Assembly: GCA_032718475.1 (NCBI GenBank)
Contig: JAUCBJ010000777.1
Coordinates: 1-64,000, forward strand
Direction: 5' to 3'
Length of the DNA: 64,000 bases
From: Nemertoderma westbladi
Lineage: Eukaryota > Xenacoelomorpha > Nemertodermatida > Nemertodermatidae
Shown piece by piece: positions 1 through 11,284 of the stretch. The notes under the pieces are model-generated. The model did no database searches and was not told the origin of the DNA. It worked only from the letters and a program-made list of their open reading frames with translations. The position numbers and the translations under genes were made by a program. How positions within the stretch are numbered: the first letter of the stretch is position 1; every line of letters begins with the position of its first letter.

Positions 1-1430
1 ACTTCAATTGGGATTTTGGTGGATATTATTATTATATAATACAATAACTGCTGTAAACAACTGTGGGAGGTATGAGGGGAGGGGGTTAACTATAATATGC
101 TGAGCCTGATATAATTTGAAATTTACAGGTACTATAGTACTGATTTCACAAGTTTCAGCTTAACATATCATAAATAACGAAACTGGAAAAGGATTTCACT
201 TTACGACCATAATAATAATATAATGCCTTTTGTAAGCGGCTTACAAGCCACTTACGAACCGATTATTACTAACTTTTATTATTAACTTATAAGGCGATGG
301 GCAAATGGCAAGGCAAGCAGTAGAAGCCACCTTTGCCTCACATCTCTGATTGTAATCCCAATTATCCTTCCCCCTGTCTTTTCCGTTTGACACATGTCTG
401 TCTGCCAGTCTATTTCTGCCAATAGACATCAATAAAATGAATTTATGAATTTAGGGCCATATTTTATATTTTGATATTATAAAGGGGCCACTGTTAATAA
501 ATTTAAAGTAATTAACTGTAGATTATGAACTCAATCTAACATGGGTGTATTTTCCTGGGAAGGCCATTTAATATATTTGTTTTAGGTTTTAGGGCCATTT
601 CATATCTCTGTATTTCTAATTCAGGGCATATTCTAAGGAAATCTTGATATCGCACTTCACTTGGGATTTCACTTCACGATGGGCACTTTAGTGGATGTAG
701 ACCTATATTTTTTATTATATGATACAATAACTGTTGTTAACAACGGTGGGACTGGGAAGTATGGGGGAGGGGGGGGGGGGGGGGGGGTAACATCGTGCCC
801 GTGTGTGTCTGAGTCTGTATTCACAGAAATACTCAATATTCAAATCCCTTAACTTTTCCTAGAATTAACATACGTTTTTAATGACTAAATCTGAAACATT
901 TTGAAATCTTAAACTATATTTGAAAGTTATTTTTTGTGGTACTAATTATCGTCTGGTGTGTTTAAAAATGGCCAAACCAAATAATTAAAAAAATAGGCCA
1001 CAAAATGGCACTCTGCTGTGGCCAAAAGTGCCTTTTTGTGCAAATGGTATTCTGAACAAGTGTCAACATTTCTGAACAAATTTCAAATCATTCCAGCAAA
1101 AATCGGCGGAGAAATAGCCGATTTCATGACAAAATATAATTCTTAGTTAAAGGTGTTTAATATGTCGCTTCATTTCTAAATTTAATATGTAGTCTGCGAA
1201 AATAACAATATTACGATCCATCGGTATTGTCTTATTTGCTTACATTTCATAATATCGATCTTACGATTTATATTTTCATTAACTTTTTTTATTTTCTGAA
1301 TTTATTTACTATTTCTCACTGAAAGTGGACATGTTTATTGAATTTTAATAGCAGCAAAATGGCCTACTTTAGACCATGTACTTAAAAGGCCATTAAAAAG
1401 GATATGGCCCCTACAAAACAATGCCCCCTG
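1..1430. other. AT-rich non-coding DNA with a direct repeat
   Basis: No convincing coding sequence. The first ~95 bases and 656-792 are diverged copies of one sequence: both run from CTTC..TTGGGATTT through ATACAATAACTG to a G-rich end. The second copy ends in a run of about 24 bases that is almost all G (764-787). The stretch also holds many scattered GGCCA words. Confidence 0.5.
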
Positions 1431-1442
1431 TCCTAAAGGCCT

Positions 1443-1542
1443 GTTTACACGTGGCAACTTTTAGAGCAACTTTCTCGGCAACTAGCAATGTGTTTGGAGC
1501 AATTTAATTTAATCGCTGTTTAATGTTTACACGTGGCAACTT
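1443..1542. repeat. Short direct repeat, possible DNA transposon end
   Basis: GTTTACACGTGGCAACTT occurs at 1443-1460 and again at 1525-1542, followed in both by further GCAACTT words. The style resembles Harbinger-type transposon ends, but I see no matching inverted end nearby, so this would be a fragment. Confidence 0.35.
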
Positions 1543-1822
1543 TACCAGCAACTTCACCAGCAAAGTGGCCGGAAACTTTTATAGCAACTTGGCTATTTTG
1601 ACTGTAAGATAGTGGGTACTGGTTCAGTATGCATACACCTCTCACCAAATTAAATATTTACTAGCTAGTTTTTGATAATTTAGTTTTTTTGTAATTTAGC
1701 CATTTTATTTTGAAAAAATTAATGTTCTAGAACAAATATTTTTTTAGACAAAGGCCTGGTTAGTATTTAAAAAGAACGGGATGGATATAATACGTATATA
1801 AAATGAATAAAATAACTTTTTA

Positions 1823-2042
1823 GGCCGCGTTCACACTACCGAGTCAAAGTCAAAGTTTACCTTATTAAAACAAATATTATTACAAAATGTAAAACATATC
1901 ACATGAAATTAATTTTTTCTAGAATGCCCTTATGTATTATATTAGGCCTATATAATTTATTATTATTTATTATTGCTAGCTAGCTATATTTATTTTCTTT
2001 TGAATTTGACCTTGACTTTGACTCGGTAGTGTAAACGCGGTC
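1823..2042. mobile_element. Harbinger-like MITE, 220 bp
   Basis: The ends are inverted repeats of about 31 bp with two mismatches: left begins GGCCGCGTTCACACTACC, right (reverse complement) begins GACCGCGTTTACACTACC. Both ends are flanked by TTA (1820-1822 and 2043-2045), the target duplication expected for PIF/Harbinger elements. The interior is AT-rich and non-coding, so the element is non-autonomous. The superfamily is inferred from TSD and terminus style only. Confidence 0.7.
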
Positions 2043-2373
2043 TTAAAATTTTTGAAATTTTCAATTAAATTATCCTGATATCTAGTAAAATTTATGGTAG
2101 CTAATAAATAATAAAAGCAATGATTAAAGTAATTTCAACAAGAAATTTTTTTTTAATCTTAAATTTTTATTGTTTCACTAGCTAATAAAAGGTATTAGCT
2201 AATACAAAATCAAAATTTCTAGCTACAATCTTACTGTCAAAATTTCAAATGTTCTAGAATAAAAACCTCATGATAAAAGCTATTTTTCAAAAGAAAAAAT
2301 TGGACTTCTGGATTTCTCTCACAAAAAAACCGCTTTATCTAATACTGTTTAATTTAATTTGAATATATTTATA

Positions 2374-2815
2374 AAAACCTTTAAAAAGGATTGTCCCATG
2401 CAATACAATATTCCATTGGAGCCACTAAAATTCAAAATTACCTCTATTGGACACTGTTCATAAAGGGCCACCAAAAAATGAAATGGCTCTTAGAAGACAT
2501 TGTCCATTAGAGCTACTTAAATATAAAATATATTTCATATATATTAGGCAATTTTCCCTTAAAGCCATTCAAATCTGAAATGGCCCATATTGGATAGTGT
2601 CGCTTGGAGCCACTCAACTATAATGTGGCCCGATATTAGCCAATTTTTATCAAACGCCTTTGAAAAGGCAATGGCCCATGCAAGACCATGTTCCATTTGA
2701 GCCAAAAGTTCGAAATGGCCTTAATTATAGTCACTGTTCATAAAGGGCCACTAAAAAATATAATGGTTCTTACAAGACAATGTCCCCTTGGAGCCACCCA
2801 ATATTATTTAGATTA
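2374..2815. repeat. Degenerate tandem repeat, ~280-bp period
   Basis: A ~130-base block starting near 2374 (CCTTT..AAAAGG, then CCCATGCAA, GAGCCA, CACTGTTCATAAAGGGCCAC) recurs about 280 bases downstream. Related GGCCA-type words occur from 480 to 2800 and again at 4381-4545, suggesting an old satellite-like family. No coding potential is seen. Confidence 0.5.
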
Positions 2816-2857
2816 TCTAAAAATAAAAAAAATAAAATGTTTGTTACAATATATTTT

Positions 2858-3424
2858 ATTACATTATGTCAACTTAACAGCGTTCTGGTGAATTACTCAT
2901 AACGCTGCAAAGTACTACTTTGCAGCGTTGCGGCCTATAGGACGGAACGTTGCAAAGTAATCAATGACATGGAAACAACTTCAATTACCGTATACCAGAA
3001 TGTAATATTTCCATTTATGTTAATGATTGCAGCTTTATTATCCAATTTGCAGTGACGGGACTAGCTACTGGATGTAAATAATTGTTTTCATGTACTGTAA
3101 TCCATTATGGCGAAACGTCCAATAGAAGACACTAAATTAACCAAAGAAAGTGACGACAGTGTTCATTAAAACTGAACGGATACAGATGGTGAATAAGTTT
3201 GCTTCAGTCGACTATAGTCAAGATGGATTAATGATATATCACATCCAAGCAGGAGATAACTTCCAATAAACTTTAATTAGATTTAAATGTATAATTAATA
3301 CTGTGTACCTGTTAATAAATTTCACTTATATTCGATATAGTACATGATTAAAATGTATAAATGAGCAACCATAAAATCCTTTCTTCACAAACCGAACGCT
3401 GATAAGTTGACATAATGTAACAAA
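2858..3424. repeat. Foldback element with ~30-bp inverted ends
   Basis: ACATTATGTCAACTTAACAGCGTTC near the left end is matched in inverse at 3393-3424 (GAACGCTGATAAGTTGACATAATGT). Just inside the left end is a near-perfect 29-base palindrome (2901-2929; half-site AACGCTGCAAAGTA). A 20-codon ORF starts at 3107 but is too short to interpret. This is probably a non-autonomous DNA element of unknown superfamily. Confidence 0.5.
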
Positions 3425-3430
3425 ATTACA

Positions 3431-3571
3431 TACATCATTGCTTGCAAAGGTCACTTTTCAGCGTTAAAGACCCTTGTTTATTGATGTAAACCTCCCTCGC
3501 TGCGCTCGCTCGGTACATAAATAAACTCGGGTCATAACGCTGCAAAGTGCTACTTTGCACACAATGATGTA
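3431..3571. repeat. Long hairpin with 58-nt arms
   Basis: Arms 3431-3488 and 3514-3571 are imperfect inverted copies: TACATCATTG at one end, TACATCATTG in reverse complement at the other, with one indel and several mismatches between. The 25-base loop is pyrimidine- and CG-rich (CTCCCTCGCTGCGCTCGCTC). The arms share the GCTGCAAAGT core with the palindrome at 2901-2929, so both belong to one repeat family. Confidence 0.6.
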
Positions 3572-4380
3572 AATAGTTATTAGATTTAAATAATACGGGA
3601 TAAAATTCACATTATATTTAATAGGCCTATAGATAATTGTTACATTAGGGTAAGAGGCAAAACGTCTATATTTATGTCTCCAATATATTAATTACTGGTG
3701 GGGGATGGAATTCGTAGGGGTCGTAAGATGTATTTAGGCTAGTCTATAAACTAATCCCCCACCAATGACAAAATGTTAATAATGAAGTGTATAGTACGCG
3801 AAATAGTGATAAGTTATCCTCCCTAGAGGTACCGAACGGTCATACATTATTTCTTAAAAAAGCACAAATTTTAAACGCTATTTTTAACGTTAAAACAATT
3901 TAACATATTTTGTTTGCACAAGTTTCGATCTTCAAACGGCTGAGACATCCAAATAGTGGCGCAAATTGACCATTAGTGAAAAGGTATTGTTTATTGTTTT
4001 GGGTAGAAAACACCGCCACTAATGTTTGAAATTTAAATAAATTAATTTTTTAAATCATCTAAAAAACACATATTTTGTGCTTCCGGTCACTTTGCGCCAT
4101 TAACTCGAGAAATCACATCCGCGTTTTTGACTGTCGGTCATAAGTGATAATAATTATCTATAACGAAAGACTTAAAATCGTCTAAAAACTACTTATTGTA
4201 CAACTCATAATCAGAAATTACACAAAAGTGAATTGTATGCGTTATTGGAGATATATATATTTTTTAAAATATCTGCAAAGGCATTTTTGGCTGTAGAATT
4301 AAATTGATAATAAATACTATTGTTTACCGCTAGGGGTGCAAGTTAAATTCATAAGAACTAAAGGCAATTTCCTTGTAATT
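3572..4380. other. Non-coding, nothing recognised
   Basis: AT-rich sequence with no long ORF, RNA gene or clear repeat that I can support. Confidence 0.5.
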
Positions 4381-4545
4381 GTTTATTTTGGGCCATTATG
4401 CCTAGATTGGGCCATTTTGTTCTAGGTGGGCCATATTTGCCCTAAGAGGACGTGTACCTTTTGGGCCATCGTAGTAGGATTAGGGCCATTGCTCCAAGCC
4501 CAAGGCCATTTAAGGGCCATTGGACCTTTAAAAGGTGGCCCTAAT
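4381..4545. repeat. GGGCCA-rich degenerate array
   Basis: GGGCCAT recurs about every 15-35 bases (for example TTGGGCCATTATG, GATTGGGCCATTTTG, TTTGGGCCATCG, TTAGGGCCATTG). It resembles the words spread over 480-2800. No coding interpretation. Confidence 0.5.
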
Positions 4546-4558
4546 AGTGGGAAAGCTT

Positions 4559-4581
4559 ATATATATATATATATATATATT
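4559..4581. repeat. (TA)n microsatellite
   Basis: About 11 TA units directly abut a LINE fragment and mark its 3' truncation point. Confidence 0.85.
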
Positions 4582-4735
4582 CGAGGGTCCTCACCTGACT
4601 TCCGGATCCATGATCCCAGGTAACAGAAGTCATCCACATGCTCAAGCATACCATCTTTTGAGCTTATGCTCATCCGATCAGAGACTTGCTGTGGACTTTC
4701 AAAGTTAACTGTCAAAATTTTGGTCTTTATGGAGT

Positions 4736-4749
4736 TAATAAAAAGACCA
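4736..4749. repeat. Target site duplication, left copy
   Basis: TAATAAAAAGACCA, identical to 6354-6367, flanks the inner LINE. Confidence 0.85.
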
Positions 4750-6353
4750 CTACTACTACTAGGATCGGCATGCTGCATTGCAGCTGCATTTTTAAGAATG
4801 CTGTGCCGGCTTGTCAACAAAATTGCACCGCCACAACTCCCTATCACCCATGACATTTGCTAGATCATCCGCATCTTTAAGGCCAGTGTCCTTTAAGATG
4901 CGTCTCAAGAAAGTCATGGGCTGTCCACCATGCTTATTCACTCCATGAGGCTGCCAAAGTACAAGATTATGCACTGGCTGGTCCTCACGGCGAAAGCAAT
5001 GTCCTGCAAAGCGGAGGCGATTTTGTTCTAGTGTCAAGCTTGGGGGAACCAATGAGACACCTCCAATGTTATATAGTGTCTGGTTGGAGATGTGTGCATT
5101 GTACTTGACACAATGTACCCGGCGTAGCATTCTTGTGAATGTGCCATCCAGAGATTTGGTGTCCTCAGCAGTTAGAGCCCAGCATGGACTCCCGTAGAGG
5201 AGTACTGGAACTACTGCTGCTCTAAATAATCGGACCTTAAGTTTCCGATTAATTCTAGGTGACTTCCAAATCCTGGAAAGCCTATTCAAGGCTGCCCATG
5301 CCTTTCCCTTACGTATTCGAAGGTCCTCACCTGACTTCCGGATCCATGATCCCAGGTAACAGAAGTCGTCCACATGCTCAAGCATACCATCCTTTGAGCT
5401 TATGCTCATCCGATCAGAGACTTGCTGAGGACTTTCAAAGTTAACTGTCAGAATTTTGGTCTTTCTGGAGTTAATAAAAAGACCAACACTAGAAGCAGCA
5501 TGTTCTAATGAGCTGAGGAGCCGCTGGGCTCCCTCTAATAATTCTGAGAGTACTCCTAAGTCATCAGCAAAGTCTAGATCAGTTAGGTACTTGGCAGGAT
5601 TTCCTCGACTTCTGGAGCCAGTAGGTGGAGTTATCATCACCCCATCATCATTATGATGATCTAAGGACATGCGTAGAACATAGTCAACCACAATAATGAA
5701 CAAGAATGGTGCAAGTGTGTCTCCTTGGAGGACGCCCCATAACACTTCAAATGGTTCTGTGTCACCGTCAACAGTAGACACAAATGTTGTCGAACCATCG
5801 TATACTGATCTGATTGCTGCAATAATTTCATCAGGAATCCCATATAATGAAAGTATGCTGAACATACGTGAGCGAGAGACTGAATCAAAGGCCTTGAAGA
5901 AGTCAACAAAGATAACAGCCAGATGCCTGTCTTTCTTTTTTAATAACTCTTCAATTATCCTTCTAAGTGCCAAAATGGGCTCCATGGTCCCACGACCTTT
6001 ACAGAACCCATTCTGATTTCCACGTAGCAGTCTCTCAATGGGATCCCTGATGCGATTTAATAGAATTCTATTGTATAGTTTTGCAGCAATCGAGATCAAT
6101 GAGATTCCCCGAAAAGAACCATAGAGTGTTAGGTTGCCCTTCTTGGGAACTGGCACCAACTTATTTGTTTTCATTTCTTGTGGGACTCTTGTTGTACGGT
6201 ACATGTCTACTATGATGGGATAGATGAGCTTTAAACACTCAGGTATTTTAAAGACCTCAGGGGGAACACCATCTACTCCACTGGCACGATTGGTCTTAAT
6301 GCTCTTTGCAGCAGCCTTCACTTCTGCAAAGGAGATATCGCCAATAATAATAA
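4750..6353 (-). mobile_element. Inner LINE (family A), 5'-truncated copy
   Basis: A family A insertion whose 3' end, read on the minus strand, is CCGATCCTAGTAGTAGTAG, a short TAG microsatellite tail as found at the 3' ends of many RTE-like LINEs. Its 5' end is truncated just before the GDISFAEV coding segment and carries an ATT run. The coding part is intact over more than 500 codons, so the insertion is fairly recent. Other copies lie at 11285-12588, 37264-38709 and 41012-42808. Confidence 0.85.
4792..6353 (-). CDS. LINE reverse transcriptase (family A), N-terminally truncated
   Basis: This ORF encodes the RT and C-terminal part of a non-LTR retrotransposon protein, which would copy element RNA at a nicked chromosomal site. 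In order: SGVDGVPPEVFK, VPVPKKGNL then FRGISLISIAAKLYNRILL (RT fingers), FVDFFKAFDSVSRSRM (first catalytic Asp), GVLQGDTLAPFLF, LDFADDLGVLSE (catalytic ADD), INSRKTKILTVNF, YLGSWIRKSGEDLRIRKGKAW (thumb), VLLYGSPCW, and a C-terminal RLRFAGHCFRREDQPVHNLVLW segment. The tail and TAG-type 3' end are RTE-like; the clade is inferred. No endonuclease is present because the copy is 5'-truncated. The reading frame continues upstream through an ATT run into the outer LINE, which is an accident of insertion. There is no natural start codon. Confidence 0.85.
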
Positions 6354-6367
6354 TAATAAAAAGACCA
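6354..6367. repeat. Target site duplication, right copy
   Basis: TAATAAAAAGACCA; partner of 4736-4749. Confidence 0.85.
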
Positions 6368-6689
6368 ACACTAGAAGCAGCATGTTCTAATGAGCTGAGG
6401 AGCCGTTGGGCTCCCTCTAGTGATTCTGAGAGTACTCCTAAGTCATCAGCAAAGTCTAGATCAGTTAGGTACTTGGCAGGATTTCCTCGACTTCTGGAGC
6501 CAGTAGGTTGAGTTATCATCACCCCATCATCATTATGATTATCTAAGGACATGCGTAGAACATAGTTAACAACAATTATGAACAAGAATGGTGCAAGTGT
6601 GTCTCCCTGGAGGACGCCCCATAACACTTCAAATGGTAATGTGTCACTGTCAACAGTAGACACAAATGTTGTCGAACAATCGTATACTA

Positions 6690-7140
6690 TTCAGCCTTGA
6701 ATGATACTGGCCATTGGCCAACTCATCTTATGTTTTCTTACTTTTTACTTATACATATTCACAATCCCACAGCCCCTTTATATACAGTATGTATTATGGT
6801 TATAACGTTAATTACAGTTATAAAGGTTATTATTAAAATATCAATTTCATCTATACTCTTTAGAGACATGCCATTCTGGCATACATTTTTTGGCATTATT
6901 CCATCCAGAATTGGTAGCAATCTATAAATCTAATTTCTGGACACAATCATATTCAATTAAAATGTATTTATCACCATAAACATAAATTTGGTCAACCTAA
7001 GTAAATAGTCATCCAAGCACCCACCATCCAAGTTAAATTAAATAAAATCTGTGGAATAATGTTTCAGATTTCGAATTCATTTTATTATGATGATAAATAT
7101 ATTATAGTATCAACTGTCATAAAAATTATTTTATTAGTGA
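6690..7140. other. Non-coding, nothing recognised
   Basis: AT-rich upstream flank of gene 1, with no ORF or repeat that I can support. Confidence 0.5.
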
Positions 7141-7165
7141 ACTTGGGTGTTTCTCCTGGCTTTCT

Positions 7166-7330
7166 AACAAAAATCAATGATCATTGATCAGCATTGCTAA
7201 TTGCCTCCAATTATCCGAAAACAGATATATTAGGGATATATCAGATCAGAGGTTTATATTATGTGTTCATTCATTACCGTTTTGGCAGTTTTACTATAAT
7301 ATTAATAGAATATTATATAGAGTATTATTA
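7166..7330 (+). promoter_or_regulatory. Conserved upstream block of gene 1
   Basis: Lies 54-218 bases upstream of the gene 1 ATG. 7166-7224 aligns at about 80% with 25951-26009, and a following GTTTTGG...TAGAATATTATATA segment aligns with 26066-26101. It contains a perfect 16-base palindrome, ATCAATGATCATTGAT (7173-7188), kept with one central change in the second copy. This is probably the core promoter region; the role is inferred from position and conservation between copies. Confidence 0.5.
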
Positions 7331-7383
7331 AGATCTTCTTAAGAATAAATTTAATTAAGAATTACATAGAACAACAGATAAAA

Positions 7384-7465
7384 ATGTATTATAGGATTAG
7401 TTGTTGTATTCTATTAATGCTAGTTACAATCCATCTATGCTCTGCGTCTGCTGTCAGAAACACAG
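7384..7465 (+). CDS. Gene 1 exon 1: signal peptide of small Cys-rich secreted protein
   Basis: The ATG opens 27 codons encoding MYYRISCC, a hydrophobic core (ILLMLVTIHLC) and SASAVRNT, a textbook signal peptide. The exon then ends in phase 1 at CACAG|GTAAGT, a strong splice donor. Exon 2 at 16456 opens with AG, so the split codon reads GAG (Glu) and continues in frame, giving a predicted 72-residue preproprotein. Exon 1 of gene 2 (33831) has the same MYY.ISC start, length class, phase and donor, which makes chance unlikely. Function is unknown; secretion is inferred from the signal peptide. The intron is about 9.0 kb and full of retrotransposons. An undetected middle exon cannot be excluded, but none is needed for the frame. 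I do not recognise the family. Confidence 0.75.
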
Positions 7466-8469
7466 GTAAGTACTGTAAATTAGAACATTCAGTGTTAGTG
7501 CTCGGCCTACAGTAGTAGTGCAAACTAATCTGAATTTAGGGGCTATATTCTTAGTTCTCACTGGCTACAGATTAGATGGCACCAACATCTCGCAAAATTT
7601 AGGATTTAAATTTAGGAGATTCGCACCTACAGGCAATCTGATGAAACTATTTTAAGGGATTTCTACAGCAATCTTCAAAAGGGTAGCTGATGGATATATA
7701 AATAACCACCTCTGTTATTCATTAATCATGTCAACAGATTTCGGGAACAACTACCTCGGTTATTCATCAATCATGTCAACAGATTTCGGGAAATTTTCAG
7801 TATTTCATCCTTGCTAACAAACATTTTTCGACTTGCACGCGATTTCTGAAGAAACGAGGGATTTATGGTATGGTATACCCACACCACACATGCATCAGTT
7901 CCCTATTAATCATGCGATGCCCTGGGTAAGATCGGGAATAATTCACTATTGTGCTTTCCATCATGAATGACACATCAGTCTGGAAAGTAATGAATCTCTG
8001 TGAGAGTTTCACACAGTCTGTGAATGCTTTAAACATAATAAACCATGACCAGTCCATAGTTGTTTTGTTAATCTCTAAAACTAACGCAGTTGGATATTTT
8101 AAATTTTACAACTTTTCCTAACAATATTTTGCCAGATACTTTTCGAGATATAGCTGTTCGCGCTTTTAGAAGACTTTGATCATTTTCACCGCCAAATTCA
8201 TTTTCAACGTCAAATTTTATTATCACAGAAATCTTGCTTAAGTTTATGCCAAACGTAACATCAGATATAAATCACCTAGCGCTGCGTATGACCCAAACAT
8301 AGGAAGTGTGAAATATATCGGCATACTAAATTGGGCTGGTTATGTATCATTCGATTGATTCTTACTATATAAATCCTAACAACTGTTTACAACAAATGTT
8401 TACTTACGGGATAGTATTAACAGTTCCGTATTAGTATCAGTATTATTAATACGATGCATATGAATTTGA
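7466..8469. other. Gene 1 intron, 5' part
   Basis: Non-coding. The only structure seen is a 44-base direct repeat in tandem (7703-7746 and 7748-7791) ending ATCATGTCAACAGATTTCGGGA, with four differences. Confidence 0.5.
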
Positions 8470-10350
8470 AAAAAATAAAAATAATATGCGAAAAACATGG
8501 AATACAATAAACTTCACCTTAAGTGAGATTACTGATCCCAGGGAGATTTGCAGTGTCTTCAACACTCACTTTGCTACTGTAGGAACTCGATTGGCACAAA
8601 ACATACCAACTTAAAACAGAAACCCTACTCGTTATATAAATCACAAAAAACCGAACTCCTTCTCACTTATCCCGACATCAAACGCAGAAACTATTTACAA
8701 TATACTAGACTTAAATAACTCGAGTTCAACAAACGACAATTTTCCTATATCTTTACTAAAACTTGCAGCCTACGATCTCGCTCCTCACTTACACATCTAA
8801 TTAATATTTCCATAAAAAATGGCACGTTCCCATCCACTCTTAAAGCTGCAAAAATTATCTCTGTTTTCAAAGCTGGAAACCCCACTGACAAGAATAATTA
8901 CAGACCAATTTCAATACTACCTGTTTTCTCTCTTTGAAACTTTTAACTCTTTGAACGAGTGATAAATTCCCAACTAATATCCTATTTAGAAAAGTACTCA
9001 ATTCTCTCTACAAACCAATACGGATTCGGTAAACACTCGACAACTACAGACGCCATACTTACTGTTACTGAAAAGATATTAAACATTCTAGAAAAACATG
9101 AAACAGCCTTTTTAATATCCATAGACCCCAAAAAAGCATTTGACACCTTGCAACACAATATCCTGTTAAGCAAACTAAATAGCTATGGTATCCGGGGAAC
9201 CCCACTCGAATTACTTACCAGCTTCTTACACAACCAAACTCACACTGTAAACATAGGCAATATTCACTCTGAGCCAATACTTGAATACCAATACTGAAGC
9301 CAATACAATTTTGTCCGCAACTTTATTCCTTATATACATAAACGACTTAACCTAACTGTACATCACTACTATCAACACTATTTGCTGACAACACGAATTT
9401 ACTATACAACAACACTGATATTAAAATACTTACAGATACCATAAACGTAGAACTTAATAGAGTTGATCAATGGCTGACAGACAACCAACTATCCCTTAAT
9501 CTTAAAAAAACAGAATATCTAACAAACAAAAAAGCCACTGACCATGAAAATATTAAAATAAGAGACCTTCCTATAAGTAACGTAACTAAAACCAAATTTT
9601 TAGGAATCTGGATAGACGATAAATTATCTTGGAAAACACACTGCGCATATGTTCTAAAAAAAATCTCAAAATCATCAGGAATATTCTTTAAACTACGCCA
9701 CACTCTACCGCTACACATACTGAAACTACTGTACTGTGCACTAATACAACCATATATTCACTATGGTATAGTGATCTGGGGTAATGCATCACAAACACAC
9801 ATTAAACCCATTAGAACTAAAATTAATAAATTGTTGAGAGCGATAACCTACCTAAACTACCGTGAACACGCACCTCAACTTTACAGACAACTAAATATAC
9901 TTCCTATTGAACAACTACACCTACTTACAAGAAACAGCTAAATTAATGTGGCAAATACACAACAACAAAAAACAAACATTCATCACATCACTGTTTGAAC
10001 AAACATCTGCTATACATTCTTACAATACACGATCATCTACAAGTAAAAATTATTATGTAAAAAGGACCCGACTAACGCAGACACAAAAATCATTTAACTA
10101 CCATGGGGCCATTGTCTGGAACTCGTTGGAAAACGACATTAAACAAAGCAAATCAAAAAAATACCTAGGAAAGAAATTAAAAAAAACCTATTAAATGAAC
10201 TAAATTAATATGCTTCGCAACCACCTAATTAAGTAATCAAAGCAAATAAAACTATAAATACAATTCTAGTTAATTAATATATAGTAAAGTAAATTTAAAA
10301 AAATACTCAAAACAAATTAACTCAAATATAACAATCAATAATAACTGGAA
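8470..10350 (+). pseudogene. CR1/jockey-like LINE, 5'-truncated and frameshifted
   Basis: A decayed non-LTR retrotransposon ORF2 in the gene 1 intron. In several frames it reads the pre-RT linker (CSVFNTHFATVGTRLAQNIP), RT fingers (NYRPISILPVFS), the first catalytic motif (LISIDPKKAFDTLQHNILLSKL, 8959-9297), ADNTNLLYN (the catalytic FADD degraded to ADN), LSLNLKKTEYL, KFLGIWIDDKLSWKTH, LLYCALIQPYIHYGIVIWGN and the C-terminal W.SLE..IKQSKS..YLGKKLK segment (to 10194). At least four frameshifts or stops separate these, and the endonuclease half is missing. The AT-rich 3' UTR runs to about 10350. It has no protein-level role now. Confidence 0.85.
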
Positions 10351-10585
10351 GGGCCAGTATTGGTTTACCGATGTGCCTGTAAATAGCCTCTCGTCAACAA
10401 GTCAACCCCACCGACTAGCGGCACTGGCTGTTTTTGCTGATGGGGCTGTGTCGAACAATGCGTCCCTGATAGCAGTAAAGGGGGTCTCTTTATTGAGGGG
10501 CAGTATTATTATTGCCGCGGAACTGCCTAACTCTTCACCTCTCCCACTCCCGATCTCCGACGAAAATGAACATAAAATCAACACA
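10351..10585. other. Unassigned, relatively GC-rich spacer
   Basis: Between the LINE 3' end and the minisatellite. It is open in one frame but shows no recognisable domain. Confidence 0.4.
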
Positions 10586-11284
10586 CACCAACCAGCTAGC
10601 TACCCTACCCCACACACCAACCAGCTACCCTACCCCACACACCAACCAGCTACCCTACCCCACACACCAACCAGCTACCCTACCCCACACACCGACACCA
10701 CCCACCCACTACCCACACACCAACCAGCTACCCTACCCCACACACCAACCAGCTACCCAACCCCACACACCGACACCACCCACCCACTACCCACACACCA
10801 ACCAGCTACCCTACCCCACACACCGACACCACCCACCCACTACCCACACACCAACCAGCTACCCTACCCCACACACCAACCAGCTACCCTACCCCACACA
10901 CCAACCAGCTACCCTACCCCACACACCAACCAGCTACCCTACCCCACACACCGACACCACCCACCCACTACCCACTCACCAACCAGCTACCCTACCCCAC
11001 ACACCAACCAGCTACCCTACCCCACACACAGACACCACCCACCCACTACCCACACACAGACACCACCCACCCACTACCCACACACCAACCAGCTACCCTA
11101 CCCCACACACCGACACCACCCACCCATTACCCACACACCAACCAGCTACCCTACCCCACACACCAACCAGCTACCCTACCCCACACACCAACCAGCTATC
11201 CTACCCCACACACCAACCAGCTACCATACCCCACACACCAACAGCTACCCTACCCCACACACCAACCAGCTACCCTACCCCACA
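10586..11284. repeat. Composite minisatellite of 25-bp and 28-bp units
   Basis: About 27 head-to-tail units of two related types: A (25 bp, ACCAACCAGCTACCCTACCC then CACAC) and B (28 bp, ACCGACACCACCCACCCACT then ACCCACAC). They alternate irregularly (roughly AAAA-B-AA-B-A-B-AAAA-B-AA-BB-A-B-A6). Strong strand bias (C and A on +) leaves all + frames open for hundreds of codons, but the Pro/Thr/His-rich translation is an artefact. The array stops exactly at the TAG tail of the next LINE. Confidence 0.9.

Larger units (their letters stand above)
4580..6689 (-). mobile_element. Outer LINE (family A) fragment, split by an inner LINE
   Basis: The 5' half (6689 down to 6354) encodes reverse transcriptase (RT) motifs VLQGDTLAPFLF and LDFADDLGVL. 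The coding sequence stops at GLFI and resumes at 4749-4580 with INS.KTKILTVNF and YLGSWIRKSGED. Between them sits another copy of the same family in the same direction. Both junctions carry TAATAAAAAGACCA (4736-4749 and 6354-6367), a 14-bp target duplication, so the outer copy was in place first. It is truncated at both ends. Confidence 0.85.

Noticed and set aside
6861-6900. TTTAGAGACATG resembling the exon 2 start of the small genes
   Set aside because: Similarity ends after about ten bases and no Cys-rich frame follows.
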